This document shows positions 43,052 through 53,509 of a stretch of DNA of 64,000 bases, one piece after another. A program made the position numbers and the translations under genes. The notes under the pieces were generated by a model. The model did not search any database, was not told the origin of the DNA, and worked only from the letters and a program-made list of their open reading frames with translations. The DNA is from Sulfurospirillum sp. (GTDB lineage: Bacteria; Campylobacterota; Campylobacteria; Campylobacterales; Sulfurospirillaceae), in assembly GCA_016744795.1 (NCBI GenBank), contig JADGDR010000008.1, forward strand, positions 44,969-108,968. The letters are read 5' to 3'. The number at the start of each line of letters is the position of its first letter. The first letter of the stretch is position 1.

Positions 43052-44818
43052 ATGATGAGATTGTTAAAGTTATTTCTAATGGTATTATTGTTTTCAACGT
43101 CACTTTTTGCTGTAACACAAAAAAAGGTTTTAATACCAGAAGAAGCATTTAAAGTTAATGCTAAACGCACTGGTGATGTTATTGTTTTGAGTTTAGAACT
43201 TGGTAAAAATATATATGTTTATGATGATAAACTTAAAATTTCTATAATAGAACCTACAAAAATTATTTTTGATAAAGAGATAAAAAGACCAACAGCCGTT
43301 GATTATAAAAATTATCAAGTGCATAAAGAACCTTTGTCATTTATGATTCCAATTTCTGTTATAAAAAAGTATGTTAGTAGTGGTAAATTTAAGATTCAAT
43401 TAGAGTATCAAGGATGTGCAACATCTGGTATCTGTTATCAACCTATGAAGAATGATTTTGCTTTTGATTTGGGTGGAATAGTTAGTAAAACAAAAAACAC
43501 AAGTTCTCAAGGAAATCTTTCAGAATCAGATTTTATAGCAAGCACCTTAGCAAATGGCAATACTTGGATAGTATTATTGAGCTTTTTGGGTTTTGGAATT
43601 CTTCTTTCTTTTACACCTTGTATATTTCCTATGATACCAATTCTTTCATCTATTATAGTTTCTCAATCTGGAAAACAGATGTCAACTAAACGAGCCTTTA
43701 TGCTCTCTTTAGTATATGTACTTGCAATGTCTTTAGCTTATACAATTGCAGGTGTTTTTGCTGGACTTTTTGGAGCGAATATATCTGCTACTCTTCAAAA
43801 TCCATGGATTATAGGTACTTTTAGTGCAGTTTTTGTTGGGCTTGCTTTTTCTATGTTTGGTTTTTATGAGATCCAAATGCCTTCATTTATACAATCAAAA
43901 TTAACAAAAAAATCAGATGAAATGCAAGGGCAGGGTGTTCTTGGGGTTGCTATTATGGGTTTTTTATCGGCTCTTATTATGGGACCTTGTGTCGCAGCTC
44001 CTTTAGCAGGCGCACTTGTGTACATAGGTCAAAGTGGTGATGCTTTTCTTGGTGGAGCTGCTTTATTTGTTATGAGTATGGGTATGGGACTTCCTCTTTT
44101 AGTTATAGGAACTGGAGCAGGAAAGTATATGCCAAAGCCTGGTGGATGGATGGATGCAATCAAAGCTATGTTTGGTGTTGTTATGTTGGCTCTTAGTGTG
44201 TGGACACTTTCACGCGTTATTTCTGGTGATATAATCATATTTTTATGGATGGCATTAGTTATAAGTTCAGCTGTATATATGGGTGCTTTGGAAAGTTTAG
44301 AAAAAGGTGTTAGCGGTTGGAAAAAACTTATAAAGAGTTTTGCTGTTATTTTATTTATTTATGGAATTATGCTTTTCATTGGAGCAATGACAAGTGCTAC
44401 TAATCCTTTGAATCCATTAGAAAAATTTTCATCTAAAACAACAGTAAGTTCTTCCTCTAAAGTAATTGAAGATAAATATTTTCAAGTAGTACCAACGCTA
44501 AAAGAGTTAAAAACTATTATAGCTGAGTCAAAAGAACCTGTTATGGTTGATTTTTATGCTGATTGGTGTGTGAATTGCATTGAGTTAGAACATTATACAT
44601 TTTCAGACCCAAGTGTTAAAAACAAATTAAAAGAGTTTAGACTTGTTCAGATAGATGTTACAAAAAACAGTGCTGATGATAAAGAAATCTTAAAAGAATT
44701 TGGACTTTTTGGTCCACCTGCCATTATGTTTTTTAAAGATGGCAAAGAACTTAAAAGAAAGAGGATTATAGGTTTTAAAAATGCAAAAGAATTTTTAGCC
44801 CATCTTAATTCTTTCTGA
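43052..44818 (+). CDS. dsbD: Thiol:disulfide interchange protein DsbD
   Basis: N-terminal domain with GCATSGICY, multi-TM middle with FTPCIFPMIPILSSI, C-terminal thioredoxin-like DFYADWCVNCIELE. Confidence 0.94.
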   Translation: MMRLLKLFLMVLLFSTSLFAVTQKKVLIPEEAFKVNAKRTGDVIVLSLELGKNIYVYDDKLKISIIEPTKIIFDKEIKRPTAVDYKNYQVHKEPLSFMIPISVIKKYVSSGKFKIQLEYQGCATSGICYQPMKNDFAFDLGGIVSKTKNTSSQGNLSESDFIASTLANGNTWIVLLSFLGFGILLSFTPCIFPMIPILSSIIVSQSGKQMSTKRAFMLSLVYVLAMSLAYTIAGVFAGLFGANISATLQNPWIIGTFSAVFVGLAFSMFGFYEIQMPSFIQSKLTKKSDEMQGQGVLGVAIMGFLSALIMGPCVAAPLAGALVYIGQSGDAFLGGAALFVMSMGMGLPLLVIGTGAGKYMPKPGGWMDAIKAMFGVVMLALSVWTLSRVISGDIIIFLWMALVISSAVYMGALESLEKGVSGWKKLIKSFAVILFIYGIMLFIGAMTSATNPLNPLEKFSSKTTVSSSSKVIEDKYFQVVPTLKELKTIIAESKEPVMVDFYADWCVNCIELEHYTFSDPSVKNKLKEFRLVQIDVTKNSADDKEILKEFGLFGPPAIMFFKDGKELKRKRIIGFKNAKEFLAHLNSF

Positions 44819-44854
44819 GTATAATTATATCTAACTTATCACGAGGAGGTTGTT

Positions 44855-45148
44855 TTGAAAGTGATTTTGATAGTAGATGTAAAAGGGTTAGAAGATAGAG
44901 AGTTGTTTGACAAACACCTAAAAAAAGAGGGTTTTAAATCTGTAGAAGACGAAGAGTCAGCCTATGAAGGTGATACTACAACTCATTTAGAAAGTACTAA
45001 AGCATATATATTAGATGTAGTTATAAAAGGTTTGAAGAAATCAGATTTTGATACATGTAAAATCATCTTTCAAGTTGGTGAAAATCCTATGGAAGCATAT
45101 GTTTTTAACAAAAAAGATGACGGCTTTGATGGAGTTGGAATTAGTTAA
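44855..45148 (+). CDS. Small hypothetical protein
   Basis: 97-aa ORF, TTG start with upstream GAGGAGG. Confidence 0.6.
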   Translation: MKVILIVDVKGLEDRELFDKHLKKEGFKSVEDEESAYEGDTTTHLESTKAYILDVVIKGLKKSDFDTCKIIFQVGENPMEAYVFNKKDDGFDGVGIS

Positions 45149-45842
45149 AATACTCCAAGGCTCTTTTTAAATCCTCTTTTGTATCTATTCCAAAGCTTTC
45201 ACTTTTTACTCTTACCATAGATATCTTTTTTCCATGATAAATAGCTCTAAGTTGTTCTAGTTTTTCAATATTTTCAAGAGGGGCAGGGCTCAATTCACAA
45301 AACTTTTTTAAACTTTTTTTAGTAAAACCATATATGCCTAAATGTCCAAAGTATTCTAAGTGTTCTTCTCTATCATAAGGGATTTTACTTCTTGAAAAGT
45401 AGATTGCATTTTCATTTACATCAGTTATAACTTTTACATGATTTGGGTCATCAGCAAATGTTTTATCTATAAGTTTATAACAGCTTGCCATAAAACAATC
45501 GCTATTTTTAACTCTATCAATAACATTTTGAACTACTTGTGGCTCTATAAAAGGCTCATCTGCTTGAACATTGACTATAACTTCATTTTCGTCTATATCT
45601 AAGCTCAAAGAGGCTTCATTGATTCTATCGGTTCCACTTTGATGGTGTGTTCCTGTCAGCACAGCTTCATATCCATATTTGTTTGCAATATCTATAACTT
45701 CTTGTGAATCAGTTGCAATAACAACACGATCAAGTTTTTTGACACGTGCAGCAGTTGCTATAACCATAGGTAAGCCATTTATATCTGCTAGGATTTTGTT
45801 TGGAAATCTATTTGAAGCCATACGTGCAGGGATTATTATCAT
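45141..45842 (-). CDS. kdsB: 3-deoxy-manno-octulosonate cytidylyltransferase
   Basis: MIIIPARMASNRFPNKILADINGLPMVI...VNVQADEPFIEP. Confidence 0.94.
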   Translation of the reverse strand: MIIIPARMASNRFPNKILADINGLPMVIATAARVKKLDRVVIATDSQEVIDIANKYGYEAVLTGTHHQSGTDRINEASLSLDIDENEVIVNVQADEPFIEPQVVQNVIDRVKNSDCFMASCYKLIDKTFADDPNHVKVITDVNENAIYFSRSKIPYDREEHLEYFGHLGIYGFTKKSLKKFCELSPAPLENIEKLEQLRAIYHGKKISMVRVKSESFGIDTKEDLKRALEYFN

Positions 45843-47308
45843 TTTATGAATTCCAATATTTCTTTTTGTATCTCTTTTCTATCTATTACTTTGTTATGTA
45901 AAATTTCTTTTTCAAAAAGAGCATTTATAGATTCTGGAATCTTTACATGTAAAGATTCACTTATTCCTTTTAATGCTACTTTATCAGTATATTTTTTATT
46001 GTCTTCGTTGATAGCATTTAGCATGGTTGGAGCAAATTTTGTCCACTCCGCAGTTGAACATAATACACTTGGTATATTTTTTTCTCTGAGTTTATCATAT
46101 GCTTTTAGACAAGTTGCAGTGTGTGGATCCATGATATAATTTTCATTGGCAAATTCTTTTATAGTTTGTTTTGCATAAGTATCATCACAATATACTGCAC
46201 TAAAATCTTTTTGTAATTCTTCAAGTTCACCATTGCTAAGTTGGTAGAATTGTTTATTTTTTAACTCTTCCATCATCTCTTTACATCTTGTAGCTCCATA
46301 TTTGTCAAATAGAACTCTTTCTACATTTGAAGATATAAGTATATCCATAGCAGGACTTGTTGTCATAAGAAGTTCACGATTTCTCAAATCGTATTGACCT
46401 TTAGTGATAAGGTCTGTTAAGATGTTATTGATATTTGAAGCTATTAAAATCTTTTCTATAGGGAGTCCCATTTTTTTAGCATAGTATGCTCCTAGTGCAT
46501 TTCCAAAGTTACCACTTGGTACTATTTGATAAAATTTTTCTCCAAGGCTTAGACGATTTTGTTTCAATAGTGAAACATATGCAAAAACATGGTAAATAAT
46601 TTGAAAAATTATTCGACCAAAGTTTACTGAGTTTGCAGCACTAAGTTTAATATTTTGTTTTTCTAGTTCTTGAGCAAAACTTTCGCTTGCAAGAAGTGTT
46701 TTAAGAGCATTTTGTGCATCATCAAAGTTACCTTCTATTCCAATAACTTTTAGGTTTTTGCCTTTTTCAGTTACCATTTGTAGACGTTGAACATCACTTG
46801 TTCCACCATCTGGATACAAACAAGCTACTTTTATATTTTTTTTGTTAGCAAAAGTATCAAGAGTAGCAGGTCCAGTGTCACCACTCGTAGCTGCTAAGAT
46901 AAGATAGTCTTGATTCTGTTTTTGTGCTACATGTGACAAAATATGTCCAAAAGGTTGAAGTGCCATATCTTTAAAAGCCCTTGTTGGTCCATGATAAAGC
47001 TCATTTACAAAAAGGTCATTTTTTATCTGTACTAATGGTACAGGAGTATTATTATCAAAATTATCATAGAGACTAACTGCTTCTTTTAAAACTGATTTTT
47101 CAATATCTATATTAAAAAGTTCAAGAATATCTAGAGTTATCTCTTTATAGTTTTTTTTAGTTGCGAGTTGTAAAAATTCTAAATCAATTTTAGGTAAGTT
47201 TTCAGGAACATAGAGTCCCCCAAAACTAGCACTTGGATTCATAATAGCATATGAAAATTCTACTTTAGTATCTTTTTGCCCATCATTTCCTCTAGTTTCT
47301 ATAAACAT
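45839..47308 (-). CDS. thrC: Threonine synthase
   Basis: YHGPTRAFKDMALQPFGHIL...AATSGDTGPATLDTFANKKNIKVACLYPDGGTSDVQRLQM. Confidence 0.95.
   Translation of the reverse strand: MFIETRGNDGQKDTKVEFSYAIMNPSASFGGLYVPENLPKIDLEFLQLATKKNYKEITLDILELFNIDIEKSVLKEAVSLYDNFDNNTPVPLVQIKNDLFVNELYHGPTRAFKDMALQPFGHILSHVAQKQNQDYLILAATSGDTGPATLDTFANKKNIKVACLYPDGGTSDVQRLQMVTEKGKNLKVIGIEGNFDDAQNALKTLLASESFAQELEKQNIKLSAANSVNFGRIIFQIIYHVFAYVSLLKQNRLSLGEKFYQIVPSGNFGNALGAYYAKKMGLPIEKILIASNINNILTDLITKGQYDLRNRELLMTTSPAMDILISSNVERVLFDKYGATRCKEMMEELKNKQFYQLSNGELEELQKDFSAVYCDDTYAKQTIKEFANENYIMDPHTATCLKAYDKLREKNIPSVLCSTAEWTKFAPTMLNAINEDNKKYTDKVALKGISESLHVKIPESINALFEKEILHNKVIDRKEIQKEILEFIK
45937..45958. repeat. 22-bp perfect palindrome inside thrC
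   Basis: GAATCTTTACATGTAAAGATTC equals its own reverse complement. Confidence 0.95.
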
Positions 47309-47310
47309 AT

Positions 47311-48177
47311 TTATTTATCTCTCTTTTTCTTTGTTATCATTGTTCCAATTCCTTCGTTTGTAAAAAGCTCAAGAAGTATAGAATGCTCTACTCTTCCATC
47401 TATAATAAAAGCACTTTTTACACCACTTTCTACTGCTTCTAAACAGGCATCTACCTTTGGTAACATTCCACCTGTTATAGTCTCATTTTGTTTTAATCTT
47501 TCTACTTCTTTTTTATCAAGTTCAGTTATAAGTTCTCCTTTTTTATCTAGGATTCCCTTAGTATCTGTTAAAAATATAATTTTTTCTGCTTTTAAGGCTT
47601 TTGCAATTTTACTAGCACATAAGTCTGCATTTATATTGTAACCTGAATGCGTTGAATTCTCTCCTGATGCTATAGGAGCAATAACAGGTATAAATCCATC
47701 TTTAAGAAGATTTTTTAGTACTTTTTTATCTATTTTAGTTATTTCTCCAACAAGTCCATACTTGCCATCTTTTAGAGGTTTTGCTTTTATGAAGTTTGCA
47801 TCTTTACCTGTAATACCAATAGCTTTTCCACCATGATGATTTAAAAGAGTAGTTATCTCTTTGTTTATATTTCCACTTAAAACCATCTCAGCAACTTCCA
47901 TAACTTGCTCATTTGTAACACGAAAACCATCTACAAATTCACTTTGAATATTTAGTTTTTCTAGCATTGAACTTATTTTATTACCACCACCATGAACAAT
48001 GATAGGTCGAAGACCTACTAAGTAAAGTAAGATAATATCTTGTGCAAACCTATCTTTTAGTACACTATTTATCTGGGCTGAACCGCCATATTTGATAACA
48101 ATAGTTTTTTTCTTATACGCTTTTATATATGGTAAAGCATCTAGTAGTGTTTTTACTTGTTGAATCTTTTTTTGCAT
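47311..48177 (-). CDS. argB: Acetylglutamate kinase
   Basis: TIVIKYGGSAQINSVLKDRFAQDIILLYLVGLRPIIVHGGGNKISSML. Confidence 0.95.
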   Translation of the reverse strand: MQKKIQQVKTLLDALPYIKAYKKKTIVIKYGGSAQINSVLKDRFAQDIILLYLVGLRPIIVHGGGNKISSMLEKLNIQSEFVDGFRVTNEQVMEVAEMVLSGNINKEITTLLNHHGGKAIGITGKDANFIKAKPLKDGKYGLVGEITKIDKKVLKNLLKDGFIPVIAPIASGENSTHSGYNINADLCASKIAKALKAEKIIFLTDTKGILDKKGELITELDKKEVERLKQNETITGGMLPKVDACLEAVESGVKSAFIIDGRVEHSILLELFTNEGIGTMITKKKRDK

Positions 48178-48203
48178 TGCTAATCCTCTTAAAAGAAGAT
48201 ATT

Positions 48204-49136
48204 TTATCTAAAATTTGCTAAAAATGTGTTTACTTGGTTATTTATCTCGTTATTTATCTTTACATGTAAACATAAAATAGATAAGGGTAATCCAAAATCT
48301 TGCATTTTGACCATATCTTTTTGTGTAGTTAAAATAGAAGTTGCGCAGTATTTTTTCATTAACTCTTCAAGTTCCGCTTTTGTGTACATGTAATGGTCAA
48401 TGAAGTGTATTTTTCCTGCTAAGTTTTTTGGTAAGTAAACATCTAATCTTTTAGGTTTTGAAATAGCTGTTACTAAGAGCATATGTTTTGTTGGGTTTTC
48501 TAGTGTAACAACTCTTGTAAAGTCTATATTTTCCTCTACAACTAAGTTTGCATTTTTATAAAGAAATTTTGGTTCTCTATAAGCTCCACTTGGAAGAGTA
48601 AAATTTAGTTTTGGTTCTGGATTTGGACGAATAAGGATATCAAATTTTTCTATAAATGCTTTTGAAAACCCATCATCTAAAAATACTGCTTTACATCCTA
48701 ATTGATGGGCATAATTTATGCCTTCAAGTCTATCTTCACTTACTATGACGGTTGCATTTGGAAGTGAGAAGGCATAGAGCAAAGCTTCGTCTCCACTTGT
48801 TTTTACATCAGTTTTTTTAGTTATTACATGTAACCCAGTTGATTCTCTTCCATAACCCCTTAAAACTACTGCTATATTTTCATAATCCTTAACTAATGAG
48901 ATTAAAAAAGGAGTTTTACCGCTACCTCCGATGGTAAGGTTTCCAATGCTTATAACAGGGATAGGAGGTTTTGTTTTTTTTGCCATTAATCTTTTGGATA
49001 GAACTATAATAGAGTAGATAATACTAAAAGGAAACAATAAAAATAAAATAAAAAATTGTAATTTGGAAGTGGGGTGAAAGAGATACTCCTCCACCCAAAA
49101 TATAAAAGCCTGTTTGTTAAACACGAGTTTTAGCAA
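48204..49136 (-). CDS. lpxK: Tetraacyldisaccharide 4'-kinase
   Basis: KTKPPIPVISIGNLTIGGSGKTPFLISLVKDYENIAVVLRGYGRES...GDEALLYA. Confidence 0.92.
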   Translation of the reverse strand: MLKLVFNKQAFIFWVEEYLFHPTSKLQFFILFLLFPFSIIYSIIVLSKRLMAKKTKPPIPVISIGNLTIGGSGKTPFLISLVKDYENIAVVLRGYGRESTGLHVITKKTDVKTSGDEALLYAFSLPNATVIVSEDRLEGINYAHQLGCKAVFLDDGFSKAFIEKFDILIRPNPEPKLNFTLPSGAYREPKFLYKNANLVVEENIDFTRVVTLENPTKHMLLVTAISKPKRLDVYLPKNLAGKIHFIDHYMYTKAELEELMKKYCATSILTTQKDMVKMQDFGLPLSILCLHVKINNEINNQVNTFLANFR

Positions 49137-50250
49137 TCTCTTTTATCTGTTCACAAATGTAATATATTTCTTTATTAGTAAGACCATTATATATAGGAAT
49201 AGAAAGGATCTGCTGATAGTTGGTTAATGCATTTGGAAAGTCATTTACTCTTAGGTTATACTTGTGTTTGTAATAACTCAAAAGGTGAAGAGGTATAAAG
49301 TGCAGGGTAGTAAATATACCGTTTTGACTTAATTCTTTTGCAAAACCATCTCTATTTTTGTCAATTTTTATGATGTATTCACTATATATATGGTCACTCT
49401 TTTTTATTGGTGTAGATACATGAGGACAATCTTTTAATTCTTTGTCATATATAGCAGCTATCTCTAATCTTCTTTTTATAAAAGAATCATTTTTCTTTAG
49501 TTGGGCTACTGCATATGCTGCATTTAGCTCATTTAAATCGTATTTTAATCCTATGTCAACTACATCATAAACATAACCAATATTGCCAAATCTATCCCAG
49601 CCTTCACTCACAATAGCGTGATTTCTAAGTAGTTTTGCTCTTTCCATAAGTTTTTCATCATTGGTAGTCATAACTCCACCACTTGCAATAGCATTTTTCA
49701 TTTGAGGAGAGAATCTAAAAGCAGTTATATCAGAACCCGTTGTTCCTATTTTTTTACCCTTATATGTAGCTCCTAATGCTTGAGAAGCATCTTCTACAAC
49801 TTTTACACCATATATATTTGCTAGTTCATAAATTTTATCTAAATTTGCAACTTGCCCAGCAACATGAGTAATAAATATGGCTTTTAATTTTTTATGATTA
49901 CTTTTATCAAGAACTTTTTCAAGTTCAGCCATATCCATGTTGAAATCTTCTTTATTGATATCTACAAAAATTGGTTCAGCATCAAAATGTCTAACAACTT
50001 CTGCTACAGCAGGAAAAGAGTTTACAGAACATATGATTTTATCACCGCGTTTAAGATCAAGTGCACACATAGCCAAATGCATAGCAGCTGTTCCATTGCA
50101 TGTAGATACTGAGTGTTCGCATCCTATGTATTTAGAAAAGTTTTTTTCTAACTCTTCAACTTTTGAATTCTCATTGAACTCTAAAACTTCATTAATAAGT
50201 TTTTTTTCGCTCTCATCGATTGATGGTTTATAAAATGGAATCTCTTTCAT
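49117..50250 (-). CDS. DegT/DnrJ/EryC1/StrS family PLP aminotransferase
   Basis: IPFYKPSIDESEKKLINEVL...CNGTAAMHLAMCALDL...VVEDASQALGATYKGKKIGTTGSDITAFRFSP. Confidence 0.9.
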   Translation of the reverse strand: MKEIPFYKPSIDESEKKLINEVLEFNENSKVEELEKNFSKYIGCEHSVSTCNGTAAMHLAMCALDLKRGDKIICSVNSFPAVAEVVRHFDAEPIFVDINKEDFNMDMAELEKVLDKSNHKKLKAIFITHVAGQVANLDKIYELANIYGVKVVEDASQALGATYKGKKIGTTGSDITAFRFSPQMKNAIASGGVMTTNDEKLMERAKLLRNHAIVSEGWDRFGNIGYVYDVVDIGLKYDLNELNAAYAVAQLKKNDSFIKRRLEIAAIYDKELKDCPHVSTPIKKSDHIYSEYIIKIDKNRDGFAKELSQNGIFTTLHFIPLHLLSYYKHKYNLRVNDFPNALTNYQQILSIPIYNGLTNKEIYYICEQIKEIAKTRV

Positions 50251-50258
50251 AATTATCC

Positions 50259-51062
50259 TTATAACTTTATATCTCTTGGGTACAAGAAGTCATGCCCTAT
50301 TGTTCTATTGCCTAGTTTTGCTATTAGTGGTAGTTTTCTTTTAAATTGATTTTGGTAAATCTTAGTTGTTATGAGTTCAACTAATTCAAAATCAAAACCT
50401 TTTTTTATTAACTCTTCTTTACTAAATCTATTGTCTACAAAAGCTTCTAGTGCTAAGTCAAGCTCGGCATAAGTGTATCCTAAATCTTCTTCATCGCTTT
50501 GACCTTCCCACAAATCTGCAGTTGGTGGTTTTGTGATGATTGACTTTGGAATTCCCAAATGCTCAGCAAACTCAAAAACTTGAGTTTTGTACATATCACC
50601 TATAGGGTTTAGCGCACTTGCTAAGTCCCCAAACATAGTTCCATAACCCAAAAGAAGTTCACTCTTGTTACTTGTACCAAGGACAAGTGCTGAGTGTTTT
50701 GCTGAGAGATCATAAAGAACTGACATTCTCATTCTTGCACTAAAATTACCTATTCTTAGGTTAGATTTTTCTTTATCATGAAAATAGCTTTGTACTAAAT
50801 CACCTATGTAAACAGAGGTGTTTTTAATATTAAACTTTTTACAAAGCTCATCCGCATCATCAAAACTACTTTGAGATGAACTAGAACTTGGTAACATAAC
50901 TGCTAAAAAATTCTCACCAAAAGCACGCTGTGCAAGAACTGCAACTACAGCAGAGTCAATACCTCCACTAAGTCCAATAATTGTATTTTTAAGACCAGTT
51001 TTATAAACTTCGTCTTTTAAAAACTTGATAAGATAATTTTCTATAAGTATATATTTTTTCAT
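50259..51062 (-). CDS. nadE: NAD+ synthase
   Basis: NTIIGLSGGIDSAVVAVLAQRAFG...LVLGTSNKSELLLGYGTMFGDLASALNPIGDMYKTQVFEFAEHL. Confidence 0.95.
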   Translation of the reverse strand: MKKYILIENYLIKFLKDEVYKTGLKNTIIGLSGGIDSAVVAVLAQRAFGENFLAVMLPSSSSSQSSFDDADELCKKFNIKNTSVYIGDLVQSYFHDKEKSNLRIGNFSARMRMSVLYDLSAKHSALVLGTSNKSELLLGYGTMFGDLASALNPIGDMYKTQVFEFAEHLGIPKSIITKPPTADLWEGQSDEEDLGYTYAELDLALEAFVDNRFSKEELIKKGFDFELVELITTKIYQNQFKRKLPLIAKLGNRTIGHDFLYPRDIKL

Positions 51063-51174
51063 TTGTACTATTATACTAAAGAAAATATTAATTAATTCTT
51101 GTAATTGTAATGTTTTTATTTAAGATTAAAGATTTTATCAATTTTGCTATAATAAATATAAAAAGGTCTAGAAA

Positions 51175-51768
51175 ATGAAGATTACTTATGAACCTATGGG
51201 AATGTACCAAACAAACTGTTATATAGTTGAAGTAAATGGGAAAGAATTTATTATAGATCCAGGTGTGGGTGCTACTAATTGGGTGTTAAAAAATGTCAAA
51301 AATCCTGTTGCTATTTTAAATACACATGGGCATTTTGATCATGTCTGGTCAAATAAAGAGTTAAAAGAGAAGTTAAATATTCCAATTTATGTACCAAAAG
51401 ATGATGAATTTATGTTAAAAGATGATCCTTTTGGACAAGGAACACCAGCAAGTCAAGCAGATGTTTTAGTTATTGGCGACCAAGAATTTGATATAGAAAA
51501 TGTTAGAGTCAAGTATCTTCATTTCCCTGGACATACTCCAGGATGTAGTGCTATTTTGATAGAAGAGACACTTTTTAGTGGAGATTTTGTTTTTAAAGGC
51601 TCAATTGGAAGAGTAGATTTTCCTTTTAGTTCTCCTGATGATATGAGTCAAAGTATAGAAAAGTTTTTACATGTAGAAGAAAACTGGACTATATACACTG
51701 GACATGGAGAACCAACAACTGTTCAAGCTGAACAAAAAACTCTTCCTATGTGGCTTAATATGATTTAA
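51175..51768 (+). CDS. MBL-fold metallohydrolase
   Basis: AILNTHGHFDHVWSNKEL...LHFPGHTPGCSAILIEETLFSGDFVFKGSIGRVDFPFSS...YTGHGEPTT. Confidence 0.92.
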   Translation: MKITYEPMGMYQTNCYIVEVNGKEFIIDPGVGATNWVLKNVKNPVAILNTHGHFDHVWSNKELKEKLNIPIYVPKDDEFMLKDDPFGQGTPASQADVLVIGDQEFDIENVRVKYLHFPGHTPGCSAILIEETLFSGDFVFKGSIGRVDFPFSSPDDMSQSIEKFLHVEENWTIYTGHGEPTTVQAEQKTLPMWLNMI

Positions 51769-51770
51769 AT

Positions 51771-52310
51771 TTATTTGTAAGAGCGTCCTGCATTTTTGAT
51801 TTTTGTCTTAAAGACATGTTGTTCTAAAACAACTGCTTGAAAGACTCCTTCATATACTTTAATTTCATTTATATGACCTGTTACCTTTATTTCACGTTTT
51901 CGACTATCTTCAAATTTGGCTTTTGCTTCAAATTCTATTAAGTCATCTATCTTTGCAGGTGCTAAAAACTTTGAACGAGAGCCAATAATAACTACATTTG
52001 GTTCATTTACAGCTACGGCAGCTGCATAATCAGCAGCTCCAAAGATAAAGCCACTATGAATTAAGCCCAAATCATCTAAAATCATATCTTTTGTAGTTTG
52101 CAGTGTTGTTTTTGAGTAGCCAGAGGCCAGTTTTAAGATAGTTCCACAAAGGTTTATTTTTATCTTCTCATGAGTTTTTAAGGCTTCTTTTCTTTCATCT
52201 ATGTCAAGAAGAGATTCTGTACTCTCTTCTTCATCTCCAAAGGCATTACTAAAATCTTCTTCTATACTATCATTTTCTATATTTATTTCATGTGTGACAT
52301 TATCTGCCAT
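51771..52310 (-). CDS. Hotdog-fold (thioesterase-like) protein with acidic N-terminal extension
   Basis: LIHSGFIFGAADYAAAVAVNEPNVVIIGSRSKFLAPAKIDDLIEFEAKAKFE. Confidence 0.75.
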   Translation of the reverse strand: MADNVTHEINIENDSIEEDFSNAFGDEEESTESLLDIDERKEALKTHEKIKINLCGTILKLASGYSKTTLQTTKDMILDDLGLIHSGFIFGAADYAAAVAVNEPNVVIIGSRSKFLAPAKIDDLIEFEAKAKFEDSRKREIKVTGHINEIKVYEGVFQAVVLEQHVFKTKIKNAGRSYK

Positions 52311-52356
52311 GTAAGCTTCCTTGCTTTTATACTTTTATATTATTTATATCGGTAAA

Positions 52357-53256
52357 TTATTTTTTAAGTTTAACGTAGACTCGTTTTGGAGCCGGGTATC
52401 CTTCAATTGTAACTTCTGGATTATTTGGGTCTAAGAAGTCTCCTAAACTCTCACCTAGTATCCAATCAGTTCTTCTTTGTTCATCTGTATCTGTTTTTTT
52501 AATTTCAAGTACTTCAAATGAGCTAAATTTTGCTTTTTCACTCCAGTTTTGTAGGGCTTTTATTGTAGGAACAAAGTATATGTTTGGTATCTTCGAGTAA
52601 GTCTTACCTGGACATAAGGCATAAGGCTCATCTCCATCAATCATAAAAGTATCTAAAATTACTTCTCCATTTTTGTTTAAAGAATTCCATAATTCTTTTA
52701 GGGTATTAACTGGATTTGCTCTATGATAAAGCACACCAAGACAAAATAGTATATCAAATTTATGTTCATAAAAAGGTAGGTGCTCAACCCCTAAAAGTTC
52801 AAATTTTATTTTTGTTTTTGCAAAATGATTAATAAAGTCAAATTGCATTTTACAAAGAGCACTTGGATCAAAACCAACTATCTTTTTTGGTTTATCTTCA
52901 AGCATACGAAATAGATAGTACCCATTACTACACCCAATGTCACCAACAATTTTATCTTCTAAGTCAAAATATGATCTTATAAGGTTGTATTTAATAAAAC
53001 TTTTCCACTCAGTATTTATAAAAGTATCAAAAACTTGAAAAGGACCTTTTCTCCAAGGACGAAGACCTAAGGCACTTTTATGAATTTTTTCTTTATCTAT
53101 CTCACTTATATCTTTACATGTAAGAGTTACTTTATCTTTTAGTTCCAAAACGCAGCCATCTATTTTGGGTAGATTGTCTACTATGGCTTTTCGTATTTTA
53201 TTGTCTTTCCATTCAAAGCATTTGCTTCGTTCATATCTTATGCTATCTAAATTCAT
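52357..53256 (-). CDS. cmoB: tRNA (cmo5U34) synthase CmoB
   Basis: WRKGPFQVFDTFINTEWKSFIKYNLI...VGDIGCSNGYYLFRM...LFCLGVLYHRANPVNTLKELWNSL. Confidence 0.92.
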   Translation of the reverse strand: MNLDSIRYERSKCFEWKDNKIRKAIVDNLPKIDGCVLELKDKVTLTCKDISEIDKEKIHKSALGLRPWRKGPFQVFDTFINTEWKSFIKYNLIRSYFDLEDKIVGDIGCSNGYYLFRMLEDKPKKIVGFDPSALCKMQFDFINHFAKTKIKFELLGVEHLPFYEHKFDILFCLGVLYHRANPVNTLKELWNSLNKNGEVILDTFMIDGDEPYALCPGKTYSKIPNIYFVPTIKALQNWSEKAKFSSFEVLEIKKTDTDEQRRTDWILGESLGDFLDPNNPEVTIEGYPAPKRVYVKLKK

Positions 53257-53477
53257 TATTGTGTTGTATACTCTTTTGTATTTTTATATATTTTTTTAAC
53301 TCCATCTTTTACATCTTTGTATTCTACGAGGTTTTCATCACATGTTTTATGATAGATACCCATACTGTCATAGTACTCTTTGCAGTTGTTATAGTAGTGA
53401 TTATCTATACCTCTATCATTTACATAAAGACAACCACCTAATAAAAATGGTAAAATTAGAATTAATATTTTTTTCAT
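53256..53477 (-). CDS. Small putative lipoprotein
   Basis: MKKILILILPFLLGGCLYVND: signal peptide with lipobox LGGC. Confidence 0.7.
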   Translation of the reverse strand: MKKILILILPFLLGGCLYVNDRGIDNHYYNNCKEYYDSMGIYHKTCDENLVEYKDVKDGVKKIYKNTKEYTTQ

Positions 53478-53509
53478 GGTGATTATAATATCATTATATA
53501 AGTTAAATA

